Assembly: GCA_905147135.1 (NCBI GenBank)
Contig: LR990041.1
Location: forward strand, 20,397,907 to 20,461,906
DNA length: 64,000 nucleotides
Direction of reading: 5' to 3'
Source: Blastobasis lacticolella
Taxonomy: Eukaryota > Arthropoda > Insecta > Lepidoptera > Blastobasidae
Made by a program: the position numbers and the translations under genes. Shown here piece after piece: positions 10,142 through 19,090 of the stretch (positions are counted from its first letter, which is position 1; every line of letters begins with the position of its first letter). Under the pieces are notes generated by a model, which saw only the letters and a program-made list of their open reading frames with translations, did not search any database and was not told the origin of the DNA.

Positions 10142-12150
10142 GGCCTCCATTTCTTCCTGGGTCGGGTTGCTTGCGCTACCCGCTCTGGTACCCAAACCGT
10201 CAGGCGTGGCCCCACCTCCCATGTCCGTAGAGCTAGCCGGAACATTAAAACCGACCGCAGTCTTTCTTTTGTCGCCCCTTTTGGGGCGCTTGCAGCCCTT
10301 ACTGCCGTCGCGGTGGTCAGCCGGGCGCCCGTGATTCGCACACAGAGGACATCTAGGTGCTTGTGCCTCACATTTGGCCGCCTTGTGTCCAGGCGGACCG
10401 TACTTGTAACACAAGGCAGACCGGTCAATTGAGCCAGTACAGTGATGGCATGCATGTCCTAGTTCCAGATAGCGGAAGCACTGTAATGGTCTCGAGGCTA
10501 GAACCTGCAATCTGGCTGAAACCCATCACACCCGTACCCTTTTCGCGGCCGCCAATTTGTGTACGGCAGAGAGAGGGCAACGGACCCAAGCCGAGCTTAA
10601 GGAGCCAGGACGAAGACCGCGGATCTCTCCTACTTGCACGGCAGCCACGTCGCAACTTCGGGCTGCGGCGACAGCCGCCGCCAACTCCTGTGGGGTGACT
10701 GATTCGTCCAAGTCCATAACTCTGATCTCACCCTTCTTTACAGGCCGCGAGATGTACACGCCCATGTCACCAAGGGCTTTTCTCATTTTGAGGGCTAGGG
10801 TATCGCGCACTCCTGTCCCGGTATCTCCAGCAGGATGCCATCATTCAGAGCCCTCTTCTGGCATATAACACTGATGCCGAGGTCTTCTGGCTGTATCTTT
10901 TCCTTCGCTTTAGCCATCACCTGGGCATATGTGATGTTGGCCCCCTCCGGAATCGTGATGGCTACAGCGGTAGATCGCGGCAGCTTTGGCGGTTTGGCCT
11001 TCTTCGCCTTTTTAGGCAGTGCAGCGGTTGGCTTAGCGGCATTCGCCACCTGGGCCTTTGAAGCCTTTACCTTGGCCTTTCCACGAACCACAGTGGTCCA
11101 GGCAGGTTCTTGCGCTGGCTGCTGTTGCAACTGCGGGGCCGGACGAAGCGGCACTGCAGGCTCAATCAGGGTTGCGAGCGTCGACGCAGAAGTCAAAGCA
11201 GTTACCGCTGAAGCCGCTGGGGTTGGCTTCCGTAATTTCTTCTTCTTTTTCTTTCTGGCCGTCCCTATAACACCAGGCTCAGTGGGTTTCGCCACCTTCT
11301 GCCCCAGTGGGAGCCTGATGATTACCTCCGGGAATATCTTCGCCTCCAGATGTGCCAACTTGCCCTCAATCATAGCCTTAATTTGGCTCATAAGGACATC
11401 GTCAGCACCTCTGGGGGCACAAGGTGCTGCCTCCATATGCTAGCCACGAAGTTGGGCCAGTTCACTGATTAGCATTGCCAACTTCCCACTGTGGTCCTCG
11501 AGCTGAGAACGTAGCAAGGCGTTTTCCCGCAGCAAAGCATTCTCCCGCTCGAGGTGACTGGTATCCACAGTAGATCTTTGGGTCATCTCGGGTACCGCCG
11601 CCGTCACCACACGCACCGCTATACACATTTGGCGCACCATGCCCCCCTGGAGGTTCCGAGATTTGTTGGCTACAGCCTCAACCGTCTCCAGGCTCTCCAG
11701 CACTCTGCTGGTAAGGTCCACAGACGGCTGATGCCGCATCTCGTCACCAAGTTCCTTCGGACTAGGCAGAGATGACATCGCCCTAGTCTTCTTTTGTACA
11801 GGGTCAGGTATCGCAAAGATGTCCACCTCATCCATGTCGAGCGCATCTCGGTTTCTTTTTCGAACTGACGCACGAGACGCACGAGACGAGGCCGAGACCA
11901 TAGACACCTCAAAGGTATCCGATTCGAAGCCGTCAGTACTACACTCCGAGTCACGGAACCTAGGTCGCCCAATGCCTGAGTAACCAGGTATATTTACATT
12001 AGTCTGGTACCTGTCAAACATCTCCTCGTTGTAGCGCGTACACGCTGGAACCGGTTCCTTCGCCTTCTTTTTTGAGGCCCCCCTTTTCGAGCCCCATAGC
12101 AGGCGACGCGGACGCGCCGCCAACACCGCCCCTTCCGGGGCCAGTCACGT
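10139..12150 (-). pseudogene. R1-A ORF1, gag-like (broken)
   Basis: The nucleic-acid-binding ORF1 protein that packages element RNA. N-terminal region is charged, followed by leucine heptads (ENALLRENALLRSQLED), a lysine block (RKKKKKKLRK), an Ala/Pro/Lys-rich linker, the conserved R1-clade domain with VYISRPVKKGEIRV and SAWVRCP, then zinc-knuckle positions. A TAG at 11440-11442 and a TGA at 10526-10528 interrupt one otherwise continuous path, and there is a frameshift near 10.80 kb. The first two knuckles each have Tyr where the second Cys is expected. The frame opens after a TGA near 12.15 kb; no ATG precedes the Met at about 12.03 kb, so the true start is unresolved. It ends in ATGGAGGCCTAA, overlapping the start of ORF2. 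Confidence 0.8.
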
Positions 12151-12920
12151 TCGGTTCTCCGCCCAGTCCAGGGCCACTGTCCACGTTCACGGGAGCGGAT
12201 ATACCGCTAATACGGCCAGTAAGGCCGTGGTCAAAGCCCTTTTCGGGCCCAAATGTTTCACCGCCTTTCTCAGGCCTACAATCTAGCGCAACATTGCCCC
12301 CCCCGTATAAGTTGGGGAGACCTCCGGGCTTTCGCTCAGAGGTGAGGGATTCCCCAGCTCAGACCCTGAGACTGGGACCCTCCCGGGGAGATTGTGTTTG
12401 TGGTGTGCCATCATGTCTCTGGAAAGCTTTTTTTACAGTGAAAAGCCTTCCTGAAAAACTGTTCACCGCCCATCTCGGGCAACCTCGCAATGGAGTTGGC
12501 TACTGCAAGGGAGCTCCAAGTTCCCGCAGGGTACTTTTATAGTGGTTTCCTACCACGCACCCTGTCCTGAAAAGGACGGGCTGACCCCGAACTGTGAACA
12601 GCCGGTCTATGACAGGATTACGGTATGGATCCTCATCCCAAGTGCCAAAGGGCGACAAGAGAGGACCGGTCGACCCTCAACTCAAGTGCCAACGGGCGAC
12701 GAGAGAGGGTCGGCTTCCCTCTCGGCTCCTCTTACAGCAGAGAAGGAGAGAGAAGCGGCGTCGGATTATCTGCCGCTTGGCTACCAAAGTCCCTTGTGGG
12801 AAGTTAATAACCAAGCGCCCAGAGTGCACCGTCCCGATCATGCTACTCTTCCTCCGGGTCGTAACCCAAAGGGACCAGTAGCTAACCGGGCATACGAGGA
12901 GGTTACCCGACCCAGCACCC
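12151..12920 (-). promoter_or_regulatory. R1-A 5' UTR with tandem repeats
   Basis: About 770 bp between the ORF1 frame and the minisatellite. It has no credible reading frame of its own. Two copies of an AAGTGCCAA(A/C)GGGCGAC motif start about 46 bp apart (near 12640 and 12687). R1-clade elements carry internal promoters in the 5' UTR, but no core promoter element is identifiable here. The terminal about 92 bp (12829-12920) recurs at 14050-14141. Confidence 0.55.
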
Positions 12921-12976
12921 CACACCTACCCTAAACCTACCCTACACCTACCCTATACCTACCCTAATATACACCT
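12829..12976. repeat. 148-bp direct repeat, left copy
   Basis: Comprises the last 92 bp of the R1-A 5' end plus 56 bp of minisatellite. It is repeated at 14050-14197 with the same length and only three substitutions (T/C, A/G and C/T), all in the R1-A part. It lies directly beside the poly(A) of R1-B, so it behaves like one side of a target-site duplication. Confidence 0.8.
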
Positions 12977-14049
12977 TATTTTTTTTTTTTTTTTCATCAG
13001 GATATCCTTTCTACAGATACCACCTGCCAGGGGAGCAGATGGTTATGTGGGAGTCACCAAAGGTCCTACCCACTAAAACCTGACGGTGCCCGTCTCACCG
13101 CATATAGGCAAAGCCACGGTACTTGCGCGGAGGAGCTCTACGCATACCCCGATGACTGCGCCAGCGGACCTCGTAAAGCGAGTTGTTGTACGGGGAGCGA
13201 GCTTTGTGCTCACTCTAAACAGCTTCTTATGGGGCGTGCCGGGACATACGGCACGCCAACCATCACGGGATCTGTTTAACGAGCGGCAGGTGATCCCCAT
13301 TCCCACCGCTCAAGCTCCCGTTAGGGGGGAAGGTGGCGTGCATAATCACGCCTCCTGCGACCGACTCTCCGGCGACGAATTGGGAGAGCTAGTGCGTCGT
13401 CCTCTCTCTCCCTCTCCGCTGCCTCCTTTTGTGACATTACCAGCTCACAGAAGGTAACCACCGCTTGCCATGATCTGTCGCTCACAACCATGGATTTTAC
13501 CACGGCCGGGAGCGAAAGATCGTTTCCTACCACCACAATAAGTGCCTCGCGTGGCGCCTCCCATGCTTGGCACTCAGCCAACGTATGCTGCGCCGTATCA
13601 TTGACGTACCCGCACTCGTGGCAGGCTGTCGTGGCTTCCCTCCTGGCTGTGTTGCACAGGTACCTCCCGAAGCATCCATGCCCCGAGAGGACCTGCACGA
13701 GCCTAAAGGTAAGCGCACCCCTCCTGCGCTCCGTCCACTCCTTTAGGACGGGGCGGATCGCCTTTATTGTGCGAATTCCCGCGGAAGGCTCCAGAAGTCG
13801 CTGACTCCAGCTTGCAATCGCCCTTTCTCGGGCACTTTGTCGCCATTCTTTCGTGACCTCAGATCAACCCCGTCGCAACGTGCTTCGGCAGTCCGCCAGT
13901 ATAAAAAAGCCAAAATCTCAGCATCCAAATCCCAAGGCAGCGTTCCAGCTAAAACGCAAGCCGCCTCAAAGGAGATGGTACGGTAGCCACGTATTGCCCT
14001 GACTGCCATGACTCGCTGCGGTCTTCGTAGAAGTGTTTTATTTCCCGAT
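12977..14049 (-). mobile_element. R1-B: 5'-truncated R1-clade element
   Basis: A second, clearly different R1-clade element in the same orientation. It has a minus-strand poly(A) (T-run about 12979-12994), a 3' UTR sharing the motif CCTACCCACTAAAA-like with R1-A, and only the C-terminal part of ORF2. Compared with R1-A, its C-terminus is roughly half identical (SWQAVVTFCELVMSQKEAAE against AWEAVITFCETVMVQKESAK), so it is a separate family rather than a recent copy. It abuts the CCTACACC minisatellite on the 3' side, as R1-A does. Confidence 0.8.
13321..14048 (-). pseudogene. R1-B ORF2 C-terminal fragment
   Basis: Encodes the region after the RT core: RVMAVRAIRGYRTISFEAAC at about 14.01 kb, then a frame change near 13.86-13.9 kb, then a piece with LVQVLSGHGCFGRYLC and the zinc motif CHECGYVNDTAQHTLAEC, ending in an arginine-rich stretch. 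The RT active site is not present; it was lost by 5' truncation. Function is therefore gone. Confidence 0.8.
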
Positions 14050-14197
14050 CCGTCCCGATCATGCTACTCTTCCCCCGGGTCGTAACCCAAAGGGGCCAGT
14101 AGCTAACCGGGTATACGAGGAGGTTACCCGACCCAGCACCCCACACCTACCCTAAACCTACCCTACACCTACCCTATACCTACCCTAATATACACCT
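14050..14197. repeat. 148-bp direct repeat, right copy
   Basis: Matches 12829-12976 with three substitutions and no indels. It includes about 92 bp identical in type to the R1-A 5' end, although no R1-A body follows here. The junction with R1-B coding sequence is at about 14049/14050. Confidence 0.8.
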
Positions 14198-14385
14198 ACC
14201 CTAACCTACACCTATCCTGCATCAATCAATAACCTACACCTATCTTGAATCACTATTTCTATTGTTGAAAACCGCATTAAAATCCGTTGCGTAGCAAAGA
14301 TCTAAGCGTACATAGATAGACAGAGACAGACGGCGGAAAGTGACATTGATTTATACTATGTATAGATATACCAGTAAAGTATAAA
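14142..14385 (+). repeat. RTE-like tail, right half
   Basis: The CCTACACC array continues to about 14.25 kb and passes into TATCTTGAATCACTATTTCT, GAAAACCGCATTAAAATCC, GTTGCGTAGCAAAGATC and TTTATACTATGTATAGAT. This is the second half of the RTE-like tail begun at 6668. The 7.36 kb between is the two R1 elements plus duplicated target. Confidence 0.7.
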
Positions 14386-14670
14386 TAGTGTGCAACTGTG
14401 CACAAACACCAATCCGCTCGGTTTAGCGTGAGTCATTACTAATGGATGCTTTTATTCGTACTGAAGTAGTTAGTGGAAAATGTACTACATTAATGGTGTA
14501 CGAATTGAATTCTCTCATAATTAACAAACCGTCAATTTATAGAGAAATTTGGAGATCGTACATTAAAATCCATATATTTTACTGAATTTAAATTTATAAT
14601 ACAAAATAATGGATATGATGTGATGGTTGAAAAGAAAACAATTTTGTATTGAAAACCACCCAATCAAAGT

Positions 14671-14815
14671 ACGACTCGAGTGGTTCACTTGGTTAACATG
14701 TCATGGTCTGCCACGCAGCGGTCCTGGGTTCGATTCGCGGCTGAACAGAAATTGCAATGATTAATTTTTATTTCTGTTTCAAATTTGGTTATCGTATGTA
14801 TAATAAGTATGTCGA
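14671..14815 (+). mobile_element. SINE-B copy (tRNA-derived)
   Basis: ACGACTCGAGTGGTTCACTT gives an A-box-like segment and CTGGGTTCGATTCGCGGC a B-box-like one. The conserved core AATTGCAATGATTAATTTTT and TTCTGTTTC follows. The 3' tail with GGCGCTGTGTGAATT is not present, so the copy is 3'-incomplete or degraded. Confidence 0.6.
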
Positions 14816-14999
14816 AGATTAGGGCAGACTCTAGCAGGGGAGAGATCCATCAGAAGGTATTTTCGGGATAGTGTTATTGAAATAAGAATTAGAAGAACAG
14901 TTTAACAGTGTATTGAGGTAATAAAGCATGATTACAATAAATAGCAAACAATGAAAGAATAGGATGAATTTAGGATAATTTAAGTAGCTGATAATAATG

Positions 15000-15110
15000 T
15001 GGGACTACCGAACCCATGGGTCACTGGAAGAACCGCCACCACCCATGGCCTCCTGATAGGCCGAAGCCCAAGGTGCGCCCTTGTACAAATTATAATATGG
15101 TAGTCCCATC
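15000..15110. repeat. Possible small MITE
   Basis: GGGACTACC near 15001 and GGTAGTCCC near 15100 form 9-base terminal inverted repeats around a more GC-rich 110-bp segment. No second copy is visible in the window and the target duplication is unclear. Confidence 0.25.
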
Positions 15111-15350
15111 TGTACTTACACTCTCCTTAATGGACTACGGTTATGTGATGTGAGGCAATAAATACAGACTTCTTCTTTCTTCAATGGATGAGCAGCTAGT
15201 TACACGTCTTGACTCGTCGATGGTCGAATGGAAAGTGTTCGTAAGGCGGCGCGCCGAATATGATGTTTCCAGCTATCCGCAGGGCGGCGCTTCGATTGAC
15301 GTTGCGTTTCTTAGTCAAAATTATGTCTAGGCTCATAACCTTCTACGACA

Positions 15351-15452
15351 AGTATATATTTGAAAAATACATATGTAGTTTATCAGTTTTCTTGACCCAT
15401 AACAAAAGCTTTGCTTACTTTGAGGCTAGATAGCACTGTGTGAATTGTCCAA
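15351..15452 (+). repeat. SINE-B 3' tail fragment
   Basis: TAGTTTATCAGTTTTCTTGA, CCCATAACAAAAGCTTTGCT and a block ending AGCACTGTGTGAATTGTCC match the 3' half of SINE-B (30312, 32987, 42991). Confidence 0.55.
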
Positions 15453-16498
15453 GCATTATATGTCCAAGCAAGCGTTGCAATATTTGAAATTTATTGCATC
15501 ATACAAATAGTTCCTGCTAAATGTTGGCATGAAAACTCGACCCCTGTATATTATCACGCTTTAGCCATATTACGACACGGCAAAAATATTGCTTCTACCT
15601 ATTTGGCTTTGCGGGAAAAATGTACAGAACTGCATTTAGGGCAGCAAAATATTTTAGAGAAAAACTAAAATAACGATTTTTAAAGCTTTGTTTTCAAGAA
15701 ATGTTCGCCTGTACTTCCGCATTGAATATAGAAAATCATTTTATGTATACCCCGGTATATATCCCATTTAAAATTTAAAATTGATTTATTTCAAGTACGA
15801 GTACAAATTCATTCCTACAAATACTAATATTAACATATTGAATTTAATATGTCAGTAAATAATTAATACATAATTTAAAATAAGCATGTTTGTCGATGTA
15901 CACAATAATATAAATCAGTTTCATAGAAATTTTATAGGCAAAATGGGATAAAAGTAGATTTCACATGTAAACAGTGAGTATATTCGTATTTAGAATGTTA
16001 ACATGAGATTTCATGTCCCGCCGCGAGCTCTCGGGCTTTTAATTTGGAACAGTGTTTATGTCGAATCGGACTCTAAATTTTTAACAACAACCTTTAACAG
16101 CTAAAAGTTGCGTAGTATATTATTTGCACTGACCTATAAGAGAGATTTTTTATTTCTACGTATACGTACGACGTTAGTGACACGTTTATCCATATCGTAT
16201 GCAAGAGCAAGCTGATTTGACCCACAAGTTAAGCGACATAATGACCATAACATGAGTTTTATACAGCTAATTGGCGTTACCGCATTTGACATAAATAAAG
16301 TTCAACGTGATAATTTATCTGTTTTTGAAAGAAAGCGTTTTGAATACCCGACAAACAGATGGATAGACAGACAAAAAACGATCCTATAAGCCTATAAAAG
16401 GTCCGTTTTACAATTCAAAGTTCAGAACTAGGGTTTCCAAAAAAATACAAGAAGAATATAGCAGATTTTCATCTAGGATGTCAAAAAAATAGACGCTG
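15453..16498. other. AT-rich DNA, no gene seen
   Basis: About 1 kb of low-complexity AT-rich sequence with no credible reading frame or recognised repeat. Confidence 0.55.
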
Positions 16499-19090
16499 TA
16501 TTTATTTATTATTTATTTAACACTTTATTGTACATTAACAGTATATTAACACAGATTCTGCAAGATTATGACAAGTACAAGGGCGGTCTTATCGCCAATA
16601 GCGATCTCTTCCAGACAACCATTTACATGGATATAGTGGAGGTCGGAAAGCAATAAACTAGTAGGCAATGTACATTTGAGATTTCTTACAGAACTTACAA
16701 TCACCATACAGTGAAGAAATGCAATAAATATACTATACAAAGAACCAAAAAAAAAACAACTACAAATATATTAAACTAAACAAAAACAATACTAATTAGA
16801 ATCCAAAACCGCTATACAAGACACAGACGATGAAATCATGTGTTCAGGGTAGAAAGGAGATGACCCTTCAATCTTCTTTTGAATATACTCGGCGAATCCG
16901 AACATCTCACCTCACGGGGAAGAGCATTCCACAAGCGCACCGACTGTACGGTAAAGGAATTATCATAGAAGCTTGTCACATGATGGGGCATTACCAACGT
17001 CCGATCTCGGGAAGAGCGCAGAGATCTACTCTGTATGTCGGAATCGTACTGGAAACGCTCTTTTAAGTATTGCGGTGAACAGCGATCGAACAGAACTCGA
17101 TATAAGAAAGAAAGCGTATGAAAAATACGTCGCTGGCGAATGGGAAGCCACTGTAGCCGAGCACGAAACTCCGACACATGATCAAACTTGCGAAGACCGA
17201 AGATAAATTTAATACAGTAGTTTTGCAAACGCTCCAATTTAATAAGTGGCTCCTCGGTGAGATCTATGAAGCAAGTGTCAGCGTAGTCCAAAATAGGCAG
17301 CAATAAGGACTGTACTAGCGCAATCTTAGTAGGAATAGGCAGGAAATTACGCAATCTTCTCATTGTGGACGAAGAGGCGAACAATTTGCGACTGATTTCA
17401 GCCACATGTGGTCCCCAGGACATTGTCTTGTCAATTATAACACCCACGTTTTTCACGGACTCACTAAAGGGCACCTGCACACCATCGAAATATACGTTAG
17501 GCAGCGTTTTCGGGTCTACTCTAGCCAACATCCTCGAACTACCGACGATAATAAGCTGCGTCTTTAAAGCGTTAATTCTCAATCCATGCGTGGTACTCCA
17601 ATCCGAAATCCGATCCAGATCACAGTTTATAATGTTAATAGCACTAGCTATGTTGTCTGGGGACGATTGAGTGTAGATCTGAAGATCATCTGCATAGAGA
17701 TGACAACATGAACTAAGGCCGGAGGTAATATTATTAATAAATATAGAGAACAGGATTGGTGAAAGCACGCCACCCTGAGGAACACCGGCGCCTAGCTCAC
17801 ACCACGCGGAGAGAGCGTCCTCCATACGAATCCGCTGACGACGTCCCCCAAGATAGCTGCGGAACCAGTCAATCGCTTCATCAGAAACATTAAGAGAGCG
17901 CATGATACTAAGTAGAATGTCATGATCGACTGTGTTGAATGCATTACTAAAGTCTAAGAGCGCCAAGACCGTAACATGACCGCGCTCCATACCCATCCTG
18001 CAGTCGTCAGAAATCTTTACTAGAGCAGAGTTGGTGCTATGTCCTGGACGGAAGCCGGACTGGAAGGGATTAAGCAGGTTAAACTTAGTAAGGAAAGTAG
18101 AAAGTTGATGGTGGACAAGGCGCTCGAAGACCTTGGATAGGAACGAAAGTATGGAGATAGGACGGAAATCAGACAAGGCCACCGGAGATGATTTTTTAGG
18201 AATAGGAAAAATTAATGCCTCTTTCCAAAGAGTCGGATAAGACTTGGTAGCAATAGATGTATTGAATATGTGGACTATGTCCAAATCCATCCCTCCAAAA
18301 CTGCGCTGATACATGACCTTGGCCTTTGCTTTAGGTGGGCGTATTTTATATGATAAGTAAATGAGATCATGAAAGGAAAATGCCTCCGCACAGTGTTGAC
18401 CATGCGCCGCCACGTGAGCGGGTGAAGAAACTAACATGACGTCTAATAGGGTTGGTACGCAATTTGGAAAAAAATGGGTGGCGTTAAGAGGCAGAATGTG
18501 CATATTACAGGAATGAGCGAGAGACCTAAACGCGTGGGTCCTGGAGTCATTCTTAAGCAAACAAGTATTGAAGTCACCCATGACTACAGCATGACTATAT
18601 GAAGATGCAAAGTCTTCCAATAGCGCTTCAAAGGAATTGAAAAAATTTACAGTACGAGAAGGACTGTAATAAACGCCAAGGAGCACCTTACTATGAGTCA
18701 GGGTGACCTCAATAAAAAGATGTTCGCCCGCACAAGCAGGAGGCGGCTGGGCTGAGCGACAAATAATGGAATACGGCAGGTGAGCCTTCAGATATATAGC
18801 AACCCCGCCACCCCCACCACCAGTGCGGTCGTTTCGCAAAAGAATGAAGCCGGGTAAGGAGTAAGAAGTGGAAGGTAAAGAGGGCTTTAGCCAAGACTCA
18901 GAAACCAAGATGGCATCAAGGCCCTTCACATCACTGAATGTAGCCAACATATCGCCATAGTGTGCCGGTATGCTCTGAGCATTGATGTGGACTACATTCA
19001 AATTCTTTCGGACGCTGGTAAAAGTGGTATTAAGTGTCTCAGGGAGTGTCGGAATGCTGTGGAAACTACAACTGTGTATTCTGTGGGCCC
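16499..19090 (-). mobile_element. L2/CR1-like non-LTR element, internally deleted
   Basis: Minus-strand LINE with a 3' UTR ending in an AAATAA-type tail (plus-strand TTTATTTATTATTTATTT at 16.50 kb) and a single long frame. It joins the RTE fragment at about 19090. Truncated 3' UTR relatives occur at 1166-1290 and 43236-43480, so the family has been active locally more than once. Confidence 0.75.
16836..19001 (-). CDS. Endonuclease-RT of L2/CR1-like element
   Basis: A 721-codon frame without stops: an apurinic-type endonuclease (residues about 1-215; HINAQS, SESWL, VVMGDFNTC, SFHDLI) and an RT (about 255-530; LLDFSNAFNTVDHDIL, GVPQGGVLSPILFS, LYADDLQIYT) plus the C-terminal region (LWNALPREV). 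Catalytic residues I can see are retained. The endonuclease passes directly into the RT at GGMDLDIVHIFNTSIA; family members normally have a linker of a few hundred residues there, so an in-frame deletion is likely. The listed first codon is TTG; the frame stays open upstream (TSVRKNLNVVHINAQ), so the true start is unresolved. Probably non-functional as a retrotransposon despite the open frame. Confidence 0.8.
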   Translation of the reverse strand: MNVVHINAQSIPAHYGDMLATFSDVKGLDAILVSESWLKPSLPSTSYSLPGFILLRNDRTGGGGGGVAIYLKAHLPYSIICRSAQPPPACAGEHLFIEVTLTHSKVLLGVYYSPSRTVNFFNSFEALLEDFASSYSHAVVMGDFNTCLLKNDSRTHAFRSLAHSCNMHILPLNATHFFPNCVPTLLDVMLVSSPAHVAAHGQHCAEAFSFHDLIYLSYKIRPPKAKAKVMYQRSFGGMDLDIVHIFNTSIATKSYPTLWKEALIFPIPKKSSPVALSDFRPISILSFLSKVFERLVHHQLSTFLTKFNLLNPFQSGFRPGHSTNSALVKISDDCRMGMERGHVTVLALLDFSNAFNTVDHDILLSIMRSLNVSDEAIDWFRSYLGGRRQRIRMEDALSAWCELGAGVPQGGVLSPILFSIFINNITSGLSSCCHLYADDLQIYTQSSPDNIASAINIINCDLDRISDWSTTHGLRINALKTQLIIVGSSRMLARVDPKTLPNVYFDGVQVPFSESVKNVGVIIDKTMSWGPHVAEISRKLFASSSTMRRLRNFLPIPTKIALVQSLLLPILDYADTCFIDLTEEPLIKLERLQNYCIKFIFGLRKFDHVSEFRARLQWLPIRQRRIFHTLSFLYRVLFDRCSPQYLKERFQYDSDIQSRSLRSSRDRTLVMPHHVTSFYDNSFTVQSVRLWNALPREVRCSDSPSIFKRRLKGHLLSTLNT

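Larger units (their letters stand above)
6785..12920 (-). mobile_element. R1-A: R1-clade non-LTR retrotransposon
   Basis: A roughly 6.1-kb minus-strand element, full length or nearly so: 5' UTR (about 12151-12920), gag-like ORF1, endonuclease/RT ORF2, 3' UTR and an 18-base poly(A) (plus-strand T-run 6785-6802). Two-ORF layout, three CCHC-type motifs in ORF1, an apurinic-like endonuclease ahead of the RT, and a C-terminal CX2C...HX4C motif are diagnostic of the R1 clade (R1, TRAS, SART, Waldo and relatives). It is much more GC-rich than its surroundings. Both ends abut a CCTACACCTACCC-type minisatellite, suggesting a sequence preference. Nonsense and frameshift lesions in both ORFs make it inactive. 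Confidence 0.85.

Noticed and set aside
10835..11443. 202-codon plus-strand frame opposite R1-A ORF1
   Set aside because: It is the antisense of a Lys/Ala-rich gag-like frame; GC-rich composition keeps the complementary frame open.
12072..12542. 156-codon plus-strand frame, Pro-rich
   Set aside because: Antisense to the R1-A 5' UTR and ORF1 start; no family motif.
12829..14197. Tandem head-to-tail copies of one R1 element
   Set aside because: The ORF2 C-termini of R1-A and R1-B differ too much to be the same family, so simple tandem insertion of one element does not explain the shared 148 bp.
6713..14230. Telomeric repeat array (TTAGG/CCTAA)n as R1 target
   Set aside because: The units are CCTACACCTACCC-like with occasional CCTAA, not a regular CCTAA pentamer array, and they lie inside an RTE-like tail.
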